Of a stretch of DNA of 44,847 nt, positions 1-7,790 are shown in pieces. The position numbers and the translations under genes were made by a program. This DNA is from WRCA01 sp964587855. GTDB taxonomy: Bacteria; Pseudomonadota; Alphaproteobacteria; Rs-D84. Each line of letters begins with the position of its first letter. Position 1 is the stretch's first letter. The stretch lies in NCBI GenBank assembly GCA_964587855.1, contig CAZPLT010000007.1, positions 1 through 44,847 of the forward strand, read 5' to 3'. The notes under the pieces are model-generated. The model made no database searches. It was not told the DNA's origin and was given only the letters and a program-made list of their open reading frames with translations.

Positions 1-56
1 GTTCTAACTGCCACAGAACACAGGTGCTTTTTTGTGTACAGAAAAAAGGATAAGAC

Positions 57-881
57 ATGCAAATATGGGAAATAGGGATATTGGCTTTTATGCTAATTAT
101 TATTGTAGGACTTTTTTACTTGATTTATAAGTATGAAAAAAGTTGCAGATATAAAACAGCAACAGCTCTTAAAAAACTTGGTTTATTTCAACAAGAAGTA
201 TCTTTAACAGAAGCTGTTTATAAATTTTTCCTGAAAACCTTTGATTATAAAACAAGAGCATCAATGTCAGAATATTGGTGGATTGTATTATGTATAAGTT
301 TACCATTATATATAATTTCTATAATAAATTATAATGTTTCAGTATTTTTTTGGTTAATACTTTTATTACCAAAACTATCTTTACATGTAAGACGATTCAA
401 AGATGTAAATATATCACCAGTTATTTCGATGGCTATTTTTATAATATTACCAGTAGTCCGTGAAATTGGAGCTGCTAATTTTGATGGAGGATGGGTTCTA
501 TGGTTTTTATTACTCGGTATGATCGCATTTTCAATTAATTTATGGGTTGTATTCAGAGCATCTGACCCATATAAAAATAGATTTGGCGAAGTGCCAAACG
601 TTAAGAAATTAAGTGCCAGTAAATCTGTTACAAAAACAAAAACGAACTTTTTACAAAAAATATATTTTAATGTATTCAAAAATATAGGAAATATTAGATT
701 GTTATTGATTTTAGGATGTTTGTTTGGAGGGATAAGTTTATTTAATGAATTGGATACTTATTATTTTCAGATCTGGAATTTGTTGTGGGTTGTGTTTTGG
801 TTTTACTTACCATTTATTATTGTCTTACCAATAAAATTCATAATTGATGGTTATAAAAAAGATAAAAAGGATAAAAAATGA
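57..881 (+). CDS. DUF805-like inner-membrane protein with extra C-terminal membrane module
   Basis: A 274-residue multi-pass membrane protein of unknown function. After an N-terminal membrane segment (about residues 5-25), residues 60-185 show the DUF805/YhaH pattern: an aromatic SEYWW motif, hydrophobic helices, the LHVRRFKD motif and a closing DPYKNRFGE. Beyond the usual DUF805 end there is a Lys-rich linker and two more hydrophobic helices (about 210-270) ending in a basic tail. This last module resembles the C-terminus of the next gene (WVVFWFYLPFIIVLPIK versus WVIFWFFFPYLIVFPIK). The start has an AAAGGA ribosome site 8 nt upstream. It overlaps the next gene by 4 nt (ATGA), so the two are probably translationally coupled. 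Base composition is more AT-rich than in the housekeeping genes. The DUF805 assignment is by motif only. Confidence 0.7.
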   Translation: MQIWEIGILAFMLIIIVGLFYLIYKYEKSCRYKTATALKKLGLFQQEVSLTEAVYKFFLKTFDYKTRASMSEYWWIVLCISLPLYIISIINYNVSVFFWLILLLPKLSLHVRRFKDVNISPVISMAIFIILPVVREIGAANFDGGWVLWFLLLGMIAFSINLWVVFRASDPYKNRFGEVPNVKKLSASKSVTKTKTNFLQKIYFNVFKNIGNIRLLLILGCLFGGISLFNELDTYYFQIWNLLWVVFWFYLPFIIVLPIKFIIDGYKKDKKDKK

Positions 882-1474
882 AAAATATATTTAATAAACT
901 TTTTTCAATATATAAACGAAAAGCCAATCGATTTTTGATGATTTCAATCTGTTCTGTGTTTGCAGGAATAAGCGTGGTTTGGGTTACAATATCAATAGCT
1001 GTAAATTATCAACCAAGCGAATCAATTACATTACAAGATTATTACTATGGTAGAGACGCTGGTAAATATGGTAACTATGGGGATCCGCAAACCGATAAAA
1101 ATGAAATGATTACACGAAAAGCCGTTGCTGCTCTTTTGGGGTATGGGTTTGATACGGCCGATGGTTTTATTGCGGATTATTCTTATTCATTAAAAAATGA
1201 TATAGATTGTTTTTGTAATATAAAATACCAAAAAGAGATAAATAAAAAATTTGATTTTCATAAATGTTCGGGAGCAAGTAAAATATTCACAGAGAAAAAT
1301 GCAGAAAAAGTTTGTGAGAATTACAAATCCAATAAATATCAAATAGTATTTCAAAAGAATGCGGAACTTAACTTTGTAAATTACTTGTGGGTTATATTTT
1401 GGTTCTTTTTTCCTTACTTAATTGTATTTCCAATTAAGAAGATTCGTGACTGGTATGTTGAGCTTGATAAATAA
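878..1474 (+). CDS. Hypothetical two-TM protein with Cys-containing external domain
   Basis: A 198-residue protein I do not recognise. It has one membrane helix near the N-terminus (about residues 20-42), a soluble middle part of about 120 residues with four cysteines (CFC near 111-113, then single Cys near 129 and 146), and a second helix near the C-terminus (about 168-188) followed by a basic tail. That topology would put the Cys-bearing middle part outside the cytoplasm, where disulfides could form. The two-helix frame resembles the last part of the preceding gene, so the two may share a duplicated module with a domain inserted between the helices. It starts inside the stop codon of the preceding gene. 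Function unknown. Confidence 0.6.
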   Translation: MKNIFNKLFSIYKRKANRFLMISICSVFAGISVVWVTISIAVNYQPSESITLQDYYYGRDAGKYGNYGDPQTDKNEMITRKAVAALLGYGFDTADGFIADYSYSLKNDIDCFCNIKYQKEINKKFDFHKCSGASKIFTEKNAEKVCENYKSNKYQIVFQKNAELNFVNYLWVIFWFFFPYLIVFPIKKIRDWYVELDK

Positions 1475-1496
1475 CAAAAACAATAAAGGATAGAAG

Positions 1497-1814
1497 ATGA
1501 AAATAACTGAATTTTTAGATGAATCTTTGGGCTGGATCATGGTTGTTTTAGGAATTGTATATTGCTTATATTGGTTTTTGGGCGGCTCATATGATAATAG
1601 AAAGGTTGAATGTAAAAAACAACATGAAGGAATTGAAACAAACTATAACCTTTTTACTGGATGTTGGTATTGGAGTGACATACAGAAAAAAATGATTAAT
1701 AAAGATGAGGAGTCGACTTCTACTATTGACATGGATAAGTTAAATAAGGCTTCAGGTGTATCTAATAATGATTGGGAAAAATATAAAGATAAAACCGGTG
1801 GAATGCATTATTAA
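1497..1814 (+). CDS. Hypothetical small single-TM protein
   Basis: A 105-residue protein with one membrane helix (about residues 13-30) and a hydrophilic remainder carrying two cysteines (CKKQH and GCWYW). I do not recognise the family. It follows the previous gene by 22 nt and has its own AAAGGA ribosome site, so it is probably the third member of the same operon. The KASGVSNNDW stretch near the C-terminus has no assignment I can defend. No terminator is obvious after it; the following genes are on the other strand. Confidence 0.5.
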   Translation: MKITEFLDESLGWIMVVLGIVYCLYWFLGGSYDNRKVECKKQHEGIETNYNLFTGCWYWSDIQKKMINKDEESTSTIDMDKLNKASGVSNNDWEKYKDKTGGMHY

Positions 1815-1869
1815 GGAATAAAGTTATTTTAATGTATCTTTACTATTATGTTTAAAAATAAGTTCTCCC

Positions 1870-2118
1870 TTATTTTTTTCCAAACTCCTGTTTTGATGCA
1901 CGATATTTAACACTGATTTCTTGTTTAGTTAGTATACCATGCTCCGTAAATCTTGTTTGTAATGGGCTTTCTCCAACCATTTCCATAAATAATCTTGCTG
2001 CCTGAATATTACCATTCACTGCATTAGATGCTATTTTATAAACAATAGATTCCATAACACTTGGATTATTTATACCATATTTGTATACTTGTTTAGGTTC
2101 TAAATTCACGCCCGGCAA
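1870..2118 (-). pseudogene. Terminase-small-subunit-like fragment
   Basis: An open frame of about 82 codons whose middle part (SNAVNGNIQAARLFMEMVGE) resembles the helical core of phage small-terminase or related DNA-packaging proteins, which carry an A-x-x-G-[ND]-x-x-A-A-x-x-x-x-x-x-x-G pattern. There is no ATG: the only possible starts are TTG or GTG, with no ribosome site. It sits next to an integrase fragment on the same strand. I read it as a decayed piece of a prophage-like element. It could instead be a short real gene; family assignment is tentative. Confidence 0.35.
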
Positions 2119-2150
2119 AAATATGTTTTATATCTTGCAAAAGTTGAGTT

Positions 2151-2390
2151 CTAGTAGATAGCTCTCATTTCTTCTAATAGTTCAATTGCCTGATCAGCCA
2201 GAGGTACAGTTTGAGGTTCGTTATTTTTTGTATCAGCTATATAAATAACCTTGTGGTCAAAATCCACATCGTCCCAACTGATAGCCAGCATATTGCCACG
2301 ACGTTGTCCACAATAAAGGGATAATAAAACATATCCATTGGACGGTTTGGAATCATGAAACTTTCTTGGCCCTGATGAAAAAATGCAAAT
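2151..2390 (-). pseudogene. Tyrosine recombinase (integrase) remnant
   Basis: Reading the minus strand from 2390 to the stop at 2151-2153 gives 79 codons containing CGQRRGNMLAISWDDVDFD followed by TKN-EPQTVPLADQAIELL. This is the box-I region of phage-type tyrosine integrases (G-x-R-R-G-N-x-L-x-x-x-W-D-D-I-D) with its conserved downstream strand. The frame has a stop at 2391-2393 and no start codon, and it ends before the catalytic H-x-x-R and Tyr boxes, so only a middle slice of the catalytic domain is left. It cannot be functional and marks a former insertion in this accessory patch. Confidence 0.8.
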
Positions 2391-2459
2391 TTAAAGTAAT
2401 AGAATCCCAAGATCCAGATGACAAGGTTGGAAACGGGTTTACAGTTATTTTGAAAAAAT

Positions 2460-2486
2460 AAAGCGCCCCAAACGGCGCTTTTTATA
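2460..2486. terminator. Bidirectional rho-independent terminator
   Basis: Stem AAAGCGCC / GGCGCTTT (2460-2467 with 2474-2481) with a 6-nt loop. It has T-rich tails on both strands, and the minus-strand tail follows the end of the thioredoxin gene. Confidence 0.75.
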
Positions 2487-2499
2487 TACTTGAAATAAA

Positions 2500-2769
2500 T
2501 TATTTACAACAACAAGAACAATTAAAAGAAGTATGTTCAAAAAACCATTCAATAATTTCTTTTTCAGATGGGACGCCACCAACGAATACTATTTTATCAT
2601 CAATAACAACCGCTGGTGTTGTCATAACCCCATATTTAAGTAACTCAGAAATATCTTCGTTTTTTGTAACGTTCGCATCAAATTCATTCGTTTTAACTAT
2701 ATTGTTAATTAATTCAAATGTTTTTTTGCAATTAGGACATCCTGTCCCCAGTACAATAACTTGTTTCAT
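2500..2769 (-). CDS. Small thioredoxin-like redox-active disulfide protein
   Basis: An 89-residue thioredoxin/glutaredoxin-fold protein of the 'redox-active disulfide protein 2' (TM0996/MTH895-like) type. The active site C11-P-N-C14 lies at the end of the first strand, and a TTPAVVID segment supplies the cis-proline. The C-terminus carries an unusual cysteine cluster (NCSCCCK at the end), which could bind a soft metal or take part in thiol exchange. It lies 14 nt after the permease gene in the same operon. Proteins of this kind commonly accompany ArsP/DUF318 permeases and may reduce or deliver a metal or metalloid. No regulator gene is adjacent. The start has an AAAGGATAAATT ribosome site. 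Confidence 0.8.
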   Translation of the reverse strand: MKQVIVLGTGCPNCKKTFELINNIVKTNEFDANVTKNEDISELLKYGVMTTPAVVIDDKIVFVGGVPSEKEIIEWFFEHTSFNCSCCCK

Positions 2770-2783
2770 AATTTATCCTTTTT

Positions 2784-3746
2784 TTATAATGCGTTTAAAA
2801 TGTATCCCGTGATAATAAATGCGGTCAGCAAGAATGCGATAAATACCCCCAGCAATTTATAACTGAATACCTTTTTCAACATTATCATTTCTGGTAACGA
2901 GATTGCGGTCAAACTCATCAGCATAACCAATGCTGTACCAATGGGAACCCCCTTCATTAACAAAACTTGAATAATTGGGACAACTCCCGCGTGACTGGCA
3001 TATAATGGTATCCCGATAACGGATGCAAATGGAACCGCCCAAGCATTTCCTGCACCCAGATAGCGAATAAAAAATTCCTGGGGAACAAAACCATGCATGA
3101 ACGAACCAATTATCAATCCCAGAATAATATAAATCCAAAGAGATTTTATCGTTTGCAGTGCAAAATTATTTGCGTATTTTATTAGTATTGTTGCTTTATC
3201 ACGGACAGATTTGCATTTGCAAACATCAGGTTTTTTAATGTCAATTTTGATTGATAAAAATCGTGCCAGATTAAATTTATCCGCCAGCCATCCGGCGATA
3301 ACGGCAATTATCGCACCAGTTAAAACATAAATTGATGCAACATATAAACCCGCCCCGGGCATACCAATCAGCATAATTGTTGCGATTTCACTGATAAGTG
3401 GTGACGCAACCAAAAACGCAGCTGCAACGCCGAATGGCACGCCAGCCGCCAAAAATCCCATGAACAGCGGTATAGAAGAACAAGAACAAAATGGAGTAAT
3501 CATTCCCAAAAATACAGCAATAATATAACCATACCATTTTGTTTTTTCGGATAAATAATCGCGAACTTTTTCAGGTGATAGTTGAGAACGGAATAAAGAA
3601 ATTACAAATATCAGAATATAAATCAAAGCGAATATCTTTGTGGAATCTTCGATAAAAAAATGTACGGCCGCCCCCAGGGCAGAGTCCAAGGATAGCCCCA
3701 ACCAAGAAATACATAAATCCGCAAATTTTGTAAATATACTTAACAT
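2784..3746 (-). CDS. ArsP/DUF318-type permease (predicted metal or metalloid exporter)
   Basis: A 320-residue integral membrane protein with about eight hydrophobic helices and a cytoplasmic Cys-containing loop (CKCK near residues 176-178). Residues 85-100 contain FCSCSSIPLF (C87, C89) within a helix, the signature of the DUF318/ArsP permease family. A second repeat-like segment (GIPLYASHAGVVPIIQ) lies in the other half. ArsP exports trivalent organoarsenicals; other relatives export Cu or Zn, so the substrate here is open. It is the first gene of a two-gene operon with the thioredoxin-like gene, a pairing often seen for this family. The first ATG is used; no strong ribosome site is visible. 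Confidence 0.75.
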   Translation of the reverse strand: MLSIFTKFADLCISWLGLSLDSALGAAVHFFIEDSTKIFALIYILIFVISLFRSQLSPEKVRDYLSEKTKWYGYIIAVFLGMITPFCSCSSIPLFMGFLAAGVPFGVAAAFLVASPLISEIATIMLIGMPGAGLYVASIYVLTGAIIAVIAGWLADKFNLARFLSIKIDIKKPDVCKCKSVRDKATILIKYANNFALQTIKSLWIYIILGLIIGSFMHGFVPQEFFIRYLGAGNAWAVPFASVIGIPLYASHAGVVPIIQVLLMKGVPIGTALVMLMSLTAISLPEMIMLKKVFSYKLLGVFIAFLLTAFIITGYILNAL

Positions 3747-3965
3747 CGTTAAATAAAAGCCTACTAAAAATTTTAATACCGTGGCAATGGAAAACTTGAT
3801 TTTACAGAAATAGTGTGGCAGAATGCATGGGTATGAAAACGATGAACTTCATTTTTTCCGCTTTTTCATGGCGCTCCCGCGCCTAACTTTCCTTATTGCG
3901 CTATAAATTTGCGCTTTTATTTTTCAATCAATTAATCTAACATTTGTTAAAATGGAGTTATAACA

Positions 3966-5015
3966 ATGTCCAAAGATATTATCTTGACCGGCGACCGACC
4001 AACGGGAAATTTACACATAGGCCACTATGTGGGCTCTTTGCGTCGCCGTGTAGAATTACAAAACAGTGGAAAATACGAAATTTTTATAATGATTGCCGAT
4101 GCCCAGGCCTTGACCGACAACGCCGACAATCCACAGAAAGTTCATGAAAATGTTTTACAGGTTGCGCTGGATTATTTGGCGGTTGGATTGGATCCAACCA
4201 AATCGACTATATTCATTCAATCCGAAATTGCTGAATTGACCGAGCTGACTTTCTATTATATGAACTTGGTAACGCTGGCACGTTTGCAACGCAATCCAAC
4301 CGTTAAAACGGAAATTGTAAATAATCGTGAAAAATTTGGCACATCAGTACCTGTTGGATTTTTAACATATCCAATTTCCCAGGCTGCAGACATTACGGCA
4401 TTTAATGCAAGTGTTGTTCCAGTTGGGGAAGACCAATTACCAGTAATAGAACAGACCCAAGAAATCGTGCAAAAATTTAATTCTTTGTATGGTGAAACAC
4501 TGACAATGCCAAAAGGTTTAGTCCCAGATTTGGCCGCTGCTGCGCGGTTGCCAGGAATTGATGGCAATTCAAAAATGGGAAAATCGCTGAATAATGCTAT
4601 TCATTTAAAAGACAGCGCGGATGAAATCGCGGCCAAGGTTAAAACCATGTTCACCGACCCAAAACATTTAAGGGTAGAAGACCCAGGGCATACAAAAAAC
4701 AATCCTGTCTTTACTTATCTGTCTGTATTTGCAAATCCTGAACACTTTGAGGAGTTTTTGCCAGAATATAAAAACTATGCTGAATTGGCGGCGCATTATG
4801 AACGTGGCGGTTTGGGCGATGTTCGGGTTAAAAAATTCCTGAATGATGTTTTGCAAACGACATTGGCACCAATTCGTGCGCGACGCGAAGAATTCGCAAA
4901 AGACCCCGCAGCGGTAATGGAAATGTTACGCACCGGAACAATCCGGGCCCGGGCGGTTGCAGCGGCAACCACGGCGCGCGTTAAAAAAGCCATGGGGTTG
5001 AATTATTTTGAATGA
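3966..5015 (+). CDS. trpS: Tryptophanyl-tRNA synthetase
   Basis: This is the class Ic synthetase that charges tRNA-Trp. Length 349 residues, normal for bacterial TrpRS. The Rossmann ATP site shows GDRPTGNLHIGHY with the HIGH motif at 17-20, and KMGKS (203-207) replaces the KMSKS loop. The Trp-pocket region around VGEDQLPVIEQ is present. The start is placed at ATG 3966, preceded by GGAG 8 nt upstream, and protein similarity begins at once. It stands alone between the divergent permease operon and rplM. The 219-nt region before it holds small GC-rich inverted repeats but no leader I can name. Confidence 0.96.
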   Translation: MSKDIILTGDRPTGNLHIGHYVGSLRRRVELQNSGKYEIFIMIADAQALTDNADNPQKVHENVLQVALDYLAVGLDPTKSTIFIQSEIAELTELTFYYMNLVTLARLQRNPTVKTEIVNNREKFGTSVPVGFLTYPISQAADITAFNASVVPVGEDQLPVIEQTQEIVQKFNSLYGETLTMPKGLVPDLAAAARLPGIDGNSKMGKSLNNAIHLKDSADEIAAKVKTMFTDPKHLRVEDPGHTKNNPVFTYLSVFANPEHFEEFLPEYKNYAELAAHYERGGLGDVRVKKFLNDVLQTTLAPIRARREEFAKDPAAVMEMLRTGTIRARAVAAATTARVKKAMGLNYFE

Positions 5016-5043
5016 TGGTATTATAATACCACTATGATTTTTC

Positions 5044-5072
5044 TTGACTTTTTGGGACTTGCGGGGCATAAT
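5044..5072 (+). promoter_or_regulatory. Promoter for rplM-rpsI
   Basis: TTGACT, a 17-nt spacer and CATAAT. The predicted start near 5079 leaves a leader of about 24 nt carrying AAAAGG before the rplM ATG. The -10 box lies inside the loop of a hairpin (5061-5080). Confidence 0.6.
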
Positions 5073-5085
5073 TGTCCCGCTTTTT
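5061..5085 (+). terminator. Terminator-like hairpin between trpS and rplM
   Basis: GCGGG (5061-5065) pairs with CCCGC (5076-5080) and is followed by TTTTT. It could end trpS transcription or be part of an rplM control site, since it overlaps the proposed promoter. Confidence 0.5.
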
Positions 5086-5102
5086 AATAAAAGGTTAGAA
5101 AA

Positions 5103-5585
5103 ATGCAATTAACAAAATCAACTAAATCGCTGAAAGCGAGCGAGTTGCAAGCAGACTGGTATCTGATTGATGCCACAAATGTCACGCTTGGACGCTTGGC
5201 GGCATATGTCGCAACGCTTTTGCGCGGAAAAAACAAACCAACATGGACCCCAAATATGGATTGTGGCGATCATGTTATCATTATCAACGCTGACAAAGTC
5301 GCTTTGTCTGGTAATAAAGCTGCTGGTGAAAAATTTTATTGGCATACAACTTGGACCGGCGGAATCAAAGAACGCACACTGGGTCAAATGCGTGCGGAAA
5401 AACCAGAACAATTCGTATTTAATGCCGTAAAACGTATGATGGGACGTCGCACAGCGGTTGCTTTGGCGGATAAACGTCTGACAAAATTACACGTCTATGC
5501 GGGTGCTGAACATAAACATGCCGCTCAAAATCCAAAAGTAATAGATTTTGCAAACATGAACAGAAAAAATAAAAGGGGCGAATAA
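5103..5585 (+). CDS. rplM: 50S ribosomal protein L13
   Basis: A component of the large ribosomal subunit that helps early 23S assembly. At 160 residues it is slightly longer than the usual 142-150, with a short N-terminal lead. Recognisable L13 segments include WYLIDATNVTLGRLAA, LRGKNKPTW, DCGDHVIIINADKVALSG and MMGRRTAVALADKRLTKLHVYAG. It overlaps rpsI by one base (TAATG), giving the conserved rplM-rpsI pair with translational coupling. Confidence 0.97.
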   Translation: MQLTKSTKSLKASELQADWYLIDATNVTLGRLAAYVATLLRGKNKPTWTPNMDCGDHVIIINADKVALSGNKAAGEKFYWHTTWTGGIKERTLGQMRAEKPEQFVFNAVKRMMGRRTAVALADKRLTKLHVYAGAEHKHAAQNPKVIDFANMNRKNKRGE

Positions 5586-6109
5586 TGGCAGAAGTTAAAA
5601 AAACAGCAACGGCCGCAAAAAAAGCAGCCCCTGTGAAAAAAGAAACAGCAACCAAGGCAGCTCCAAAAACAGCGCCAAAAGCAAACGCGGTTAAAAAAGC
5701 CGAAGTTGCAGTTGCAAAATTAAATGGTGCAACATATGCAACCGGCAAACGCAAAGACAGCATTGCTCGTGTTTATATGATTCCGGGCAAGGGTAACATT
5801 GTTATCAATGGCAAACCAATTGCTGAATATTTCCGCCGCCCAGTTTTGCAAATGATTATTGCCCAACCATTTGGTGTTACAAAACGTGATGGACAATATG
5901 ACGTTGTTGCAATGTGTATGGGTGGTGGTTTGTCTGGTCAGGCCGGTGCCGTAAAACACGGAATTTCCAAGGCATTAAACACACGTGAACCTGATCTGCG
6001 TCCAGCATTAAAAGCTGCTGGATTCTTGACACGCGATAGTCGTGTTGTTGAACGTAAGCATTATGGATTCCATAAAGCACGTCGTTCAACCCAGTTCAGT
6101 AAACGTTAA
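5585..6109 (+). CDS. rpsI: 30S ribosomal protein S9 with Ala/Lys-rich N-terminal extension
   Basis: Small-subunit protein whose basic C-terminal tail reaches the P site. At 174 residues it is longer than the usual roughly 130 because residues 1-48 form a low-complexity Ala/Lys-rich extension. The S9 core starts near YATGKRKDSIARVY and ends with the typical ARRSTQFSKR tail. Similar extended S9 proteins occur in Alphaproteobacteria. The start codon overlaps the rplM stop by one base. Confidence 0.97.
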   Translation: MAEVKKTATAAKKAAPVKKETATKAAPKTAPKANAVKKAEVAVAKLNGATYATGKRKDSIARVYMIPGKGNIVINGKPIAEYFRRPVLQMIIAQPFGVTKRDGQYDVVAMCMGGGLSGQAGAVKHGISKALNTREPDLRPALKAAGFLTRDSRVVERKHYGFHKARRSTQFSKR

Positions 6110-6125
6110 TACGCTGATTTTATAC

Positions 6126-6147
6126 GGGGGTGCGATTTTGCACCCCC
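6126..6147 (+). other. GC-rich hairpin between rpsI and tig
   Basis: A perfect 8-bp stem GGGGGTGC / GCACCCCC with a 6-nt loop. There is no T tract behind it, so it may act as an mRNA 3'-end stabiliser, an attenuator or a weak terminator before tig. Confidence 0.5.
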
Positions 6148-6168
6148 GCTTGGATTTGGAGTTTTCTC

Positions 6169-7476
6169 ATGATTAAAAAAGAAAAAATTAAAGATTTACA
6201 TTATTCATTAACAGGTTTAATTACTGATGCTGAAATCAATAAAGCAGCAGATGAAATTTTGACTGAACACGGCAAGAATGCAAAAATGCCGGGCTTTCGT
6301 GCGGGCCATATTCCTTTGAATGTTTTGCGCCAAAAATATGGTGCATCTGCCAAGGCCGAAGCAATTGATAAATTAATGAATTCAGATTTAGAAAAATTTA
6401 CAGCGGATAAAAAAATTCGTTTGGCTGGCGCGCCAAAGGCAGATGTTGCAAAATTCAAAGACGGTGAAGATGTAGAATACACTTTGGAATTTGATGTTTT
6501 GCCATTTTTACCAGCAATTGATTTAGAAAAATTTACATTGACCAAGAAAGTTGCAACCGTACCAGCAGACGAAGTTACCAAAGCATTGGAAAATTTACGT
6601 AAATCACGTGCCCAGGCTGAAAAGCAAGGCGATGATTACAAGGCAGCCGATGGTGACATCGCGGTCATTGATTTCAAGGGCTTTGTCGGTGACACTGCAT
6701 TCAAAGGCGGCGAAGCAAAAAAACATCACTTGATTTTGGGCAGCAATTCTTTTATTCCAGGGTTCGAAGAAAAAATTATCGGGCATAAAGTTGGTGAAGA
6801 ATTTGATATCAAGGTTAAATTCCCAAAAGAATACCACAGCGAAAATTTAGCTGGTAAAGAAGCAAAATTTGAAATCAAAATTCATGAATTGCGTCATCAT
6901 ATCTTGCCTGAATTAAATGATGAATTGGCCAAAGAAGTCGGTCAAGAATCAGTCGCATCGTTAAAAGAACATGTTCATAAAATTTTGGATGAACAATATG
7001 TTGAGGCTTCAAAACGTGAAATGCGTAATGAATTGCTGGATATATTGGCGGACAAAGTTAAATTGGATTTGCCAGAAACTTTGGTAGTCCAAGAAATTGA
7101 TATGGCAAAGAAAGAATATGAACACGCACATGCGGGCCATGATCATACTGGTAAAGATGAAAAATTTGATGAAAAGAAAGAAGAAAAAGAAGCACAGCGT
7201 CGTGTAAAATTGGGCTTGATATTAGCGGAATGGGGCACTCAAAATAAAGTTGCAATTACAAACGAAGATTTGCAACGTGCTATTTGGGCCGAAGCCGCGC
7301 GCTATCCAGATCCAAATATGGTGTTTGATTTTTATAATAAAAATCCAAACGCTTTGGCAATGATGCGTGGAATGTTGTTTGAACAAAAGGCATTGGATGC
7401 AATGTTGGAACAGGTCAAGACGAAAGAAAAAAGCGTCAAACCCGAAGAATTGTTTGAACAGAAAGATGTAAAATAA
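6169..7476 (+). CDS. tig: Trigger factor (ribosome-bound chaperone, FKBP-type PPIase)
   Basis: Binds at the ribosome exit tunnel and protects nascent chains. About 435 residues, normal for the family. The N-terminal ribosome-binding domain contains a MPGFRAGHIP stretch corresponding to the family GFRxGxxP signature. The central FKBP-type domain (about 150-240) includes VIDFKGFVGD and FIPGFEEKIIGHKVGEE, and a long helical C-terminal domain follows. The latter holds a His-rich patch (HAHAGHDHTG). The start is taken at ATG 6169, which has GGAG about 7 nt upstream; an in-frame ATG at 6130 lies within the upstream hairpin and would add residues foreign to the family. Confidence 0.95.
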   Translation: MIKKEKIKDLHYSLTGLITDAEINKAADEILTEHGKNAKMPGFRAGHIPLNVLRQKYGASAKAEAIDKLMNSDLEKFTADKKIRLAGAPKADVAKFKDGEDVEYTLEFDVLPFLPAIDLEKFTLTKKVATVPADEVTKALENLRKSRAQAEKQGDDYKAADGDIAVIDFKGFVGDTAFKGGEAKKHHLILGSNSFIPGFEEKIIGHKVGEEFDIKVKFPKEYHSENLAGKEAKFEIKIHELRHHILPELNDELAKEVGQESVASLKEHVHKILDEQYVEASKREMRNELLDILADKVKLDLPETLVVQEIDMAKKEYEHAHAGHDHTGKDEKFDEKKEEKEAQRRVKLGLILAEWGTQNKVAITNEDLQRAIWAEAARYPDPNMVFDFYNKNPNALAMMRGMLFEQKALDAMLEQVKTKEKSVKPEELFEQKDVK

Positions 7477-7508
7477 AAATCGCCGCAACCGCGGCGATTT
7501 TTTTTATT
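7476..7508. terminator. Bidirectional terminator between tig and ihfA
   Basis: Stem CGCCGC / GCGGCG (7481-7486 with 7491-7496), flanked by A-rich and T-rich arms that extend it. It serves the convergent ends of tig and the ihfA operon. Confidence 0.85.
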
Positions 7509-7788
7509 TTCTTGCTTTAGATTTAAGTTCAGCAGATGGCTTGAACGATACCACGCGACGGGCGGTTATTACCGCTGGCGCGCCTGTTTTTGGATTTCTT
7601 CCCATGCGTGCATTCTTTTCCAAAATTTTGAAACTGCCCAGACCCGCAACCTTGACTTCCTCGCCACGAACCAAAGATTCTGCGATTTCAGAAAATATTA
7701 AATCAACCAGCTTATAAGCCTGGGACATGGTCAGTCCGCTAGATTTGCTTAAACTTTCTGCAAAATCATTTCTGGTAATAGTTGACAT
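7504..7788 (-). CDS. ihfA: Integration host factor subunit alpha
   Basis: A DNA-bending histone-like protein of 94 residues. The C-terminal arm GRNPKTGAPAVITARRVVSFKPSAELK matches the IHF/HU beta-arm with the Arg-Asn-Pro intercalating tip, and the ITARRVV-F-P ending favours IHF-alpha over HU. It is the last gene of the rpmF-plsX-fabH-ihfA cluster, the usual alphaproteobacterial setting for ihfA. It starts 2 nt after the fabH stop. Confidence 0.88.
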   Translation of the reverse strand: MSTITRNDFAESLSKSSGLTMSQAYKLVDLIFSEIAESLVRGEEVKVAGLGSFKILEKNARMGRNPKTGAPAVITARRVVSFKPSAELKSKARK

Positions 7789-7790
7789 TT

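Noticed and set aside
2375..2461. 28-codon plus-strand frame (MKKCKFKVIESQD...) before the terminator
   Set aside because: It overlaps the integrase remnant on the other strand, has no ribosome site I trust and no family I recognise; it may be the 3' end of a lost gene.
3860..3930. Inverted repeats before trpS as a T-box or attenuator
   Set aside because: Stems are short and no T-box or Trp-codon leader peptide can be seen.
6130..6168. Upstream in-frame start for tig
   Set aside because: It lies in the GC-rich hairpin, has no ribosome site, and trigger factors begin near the ATG at 6169.
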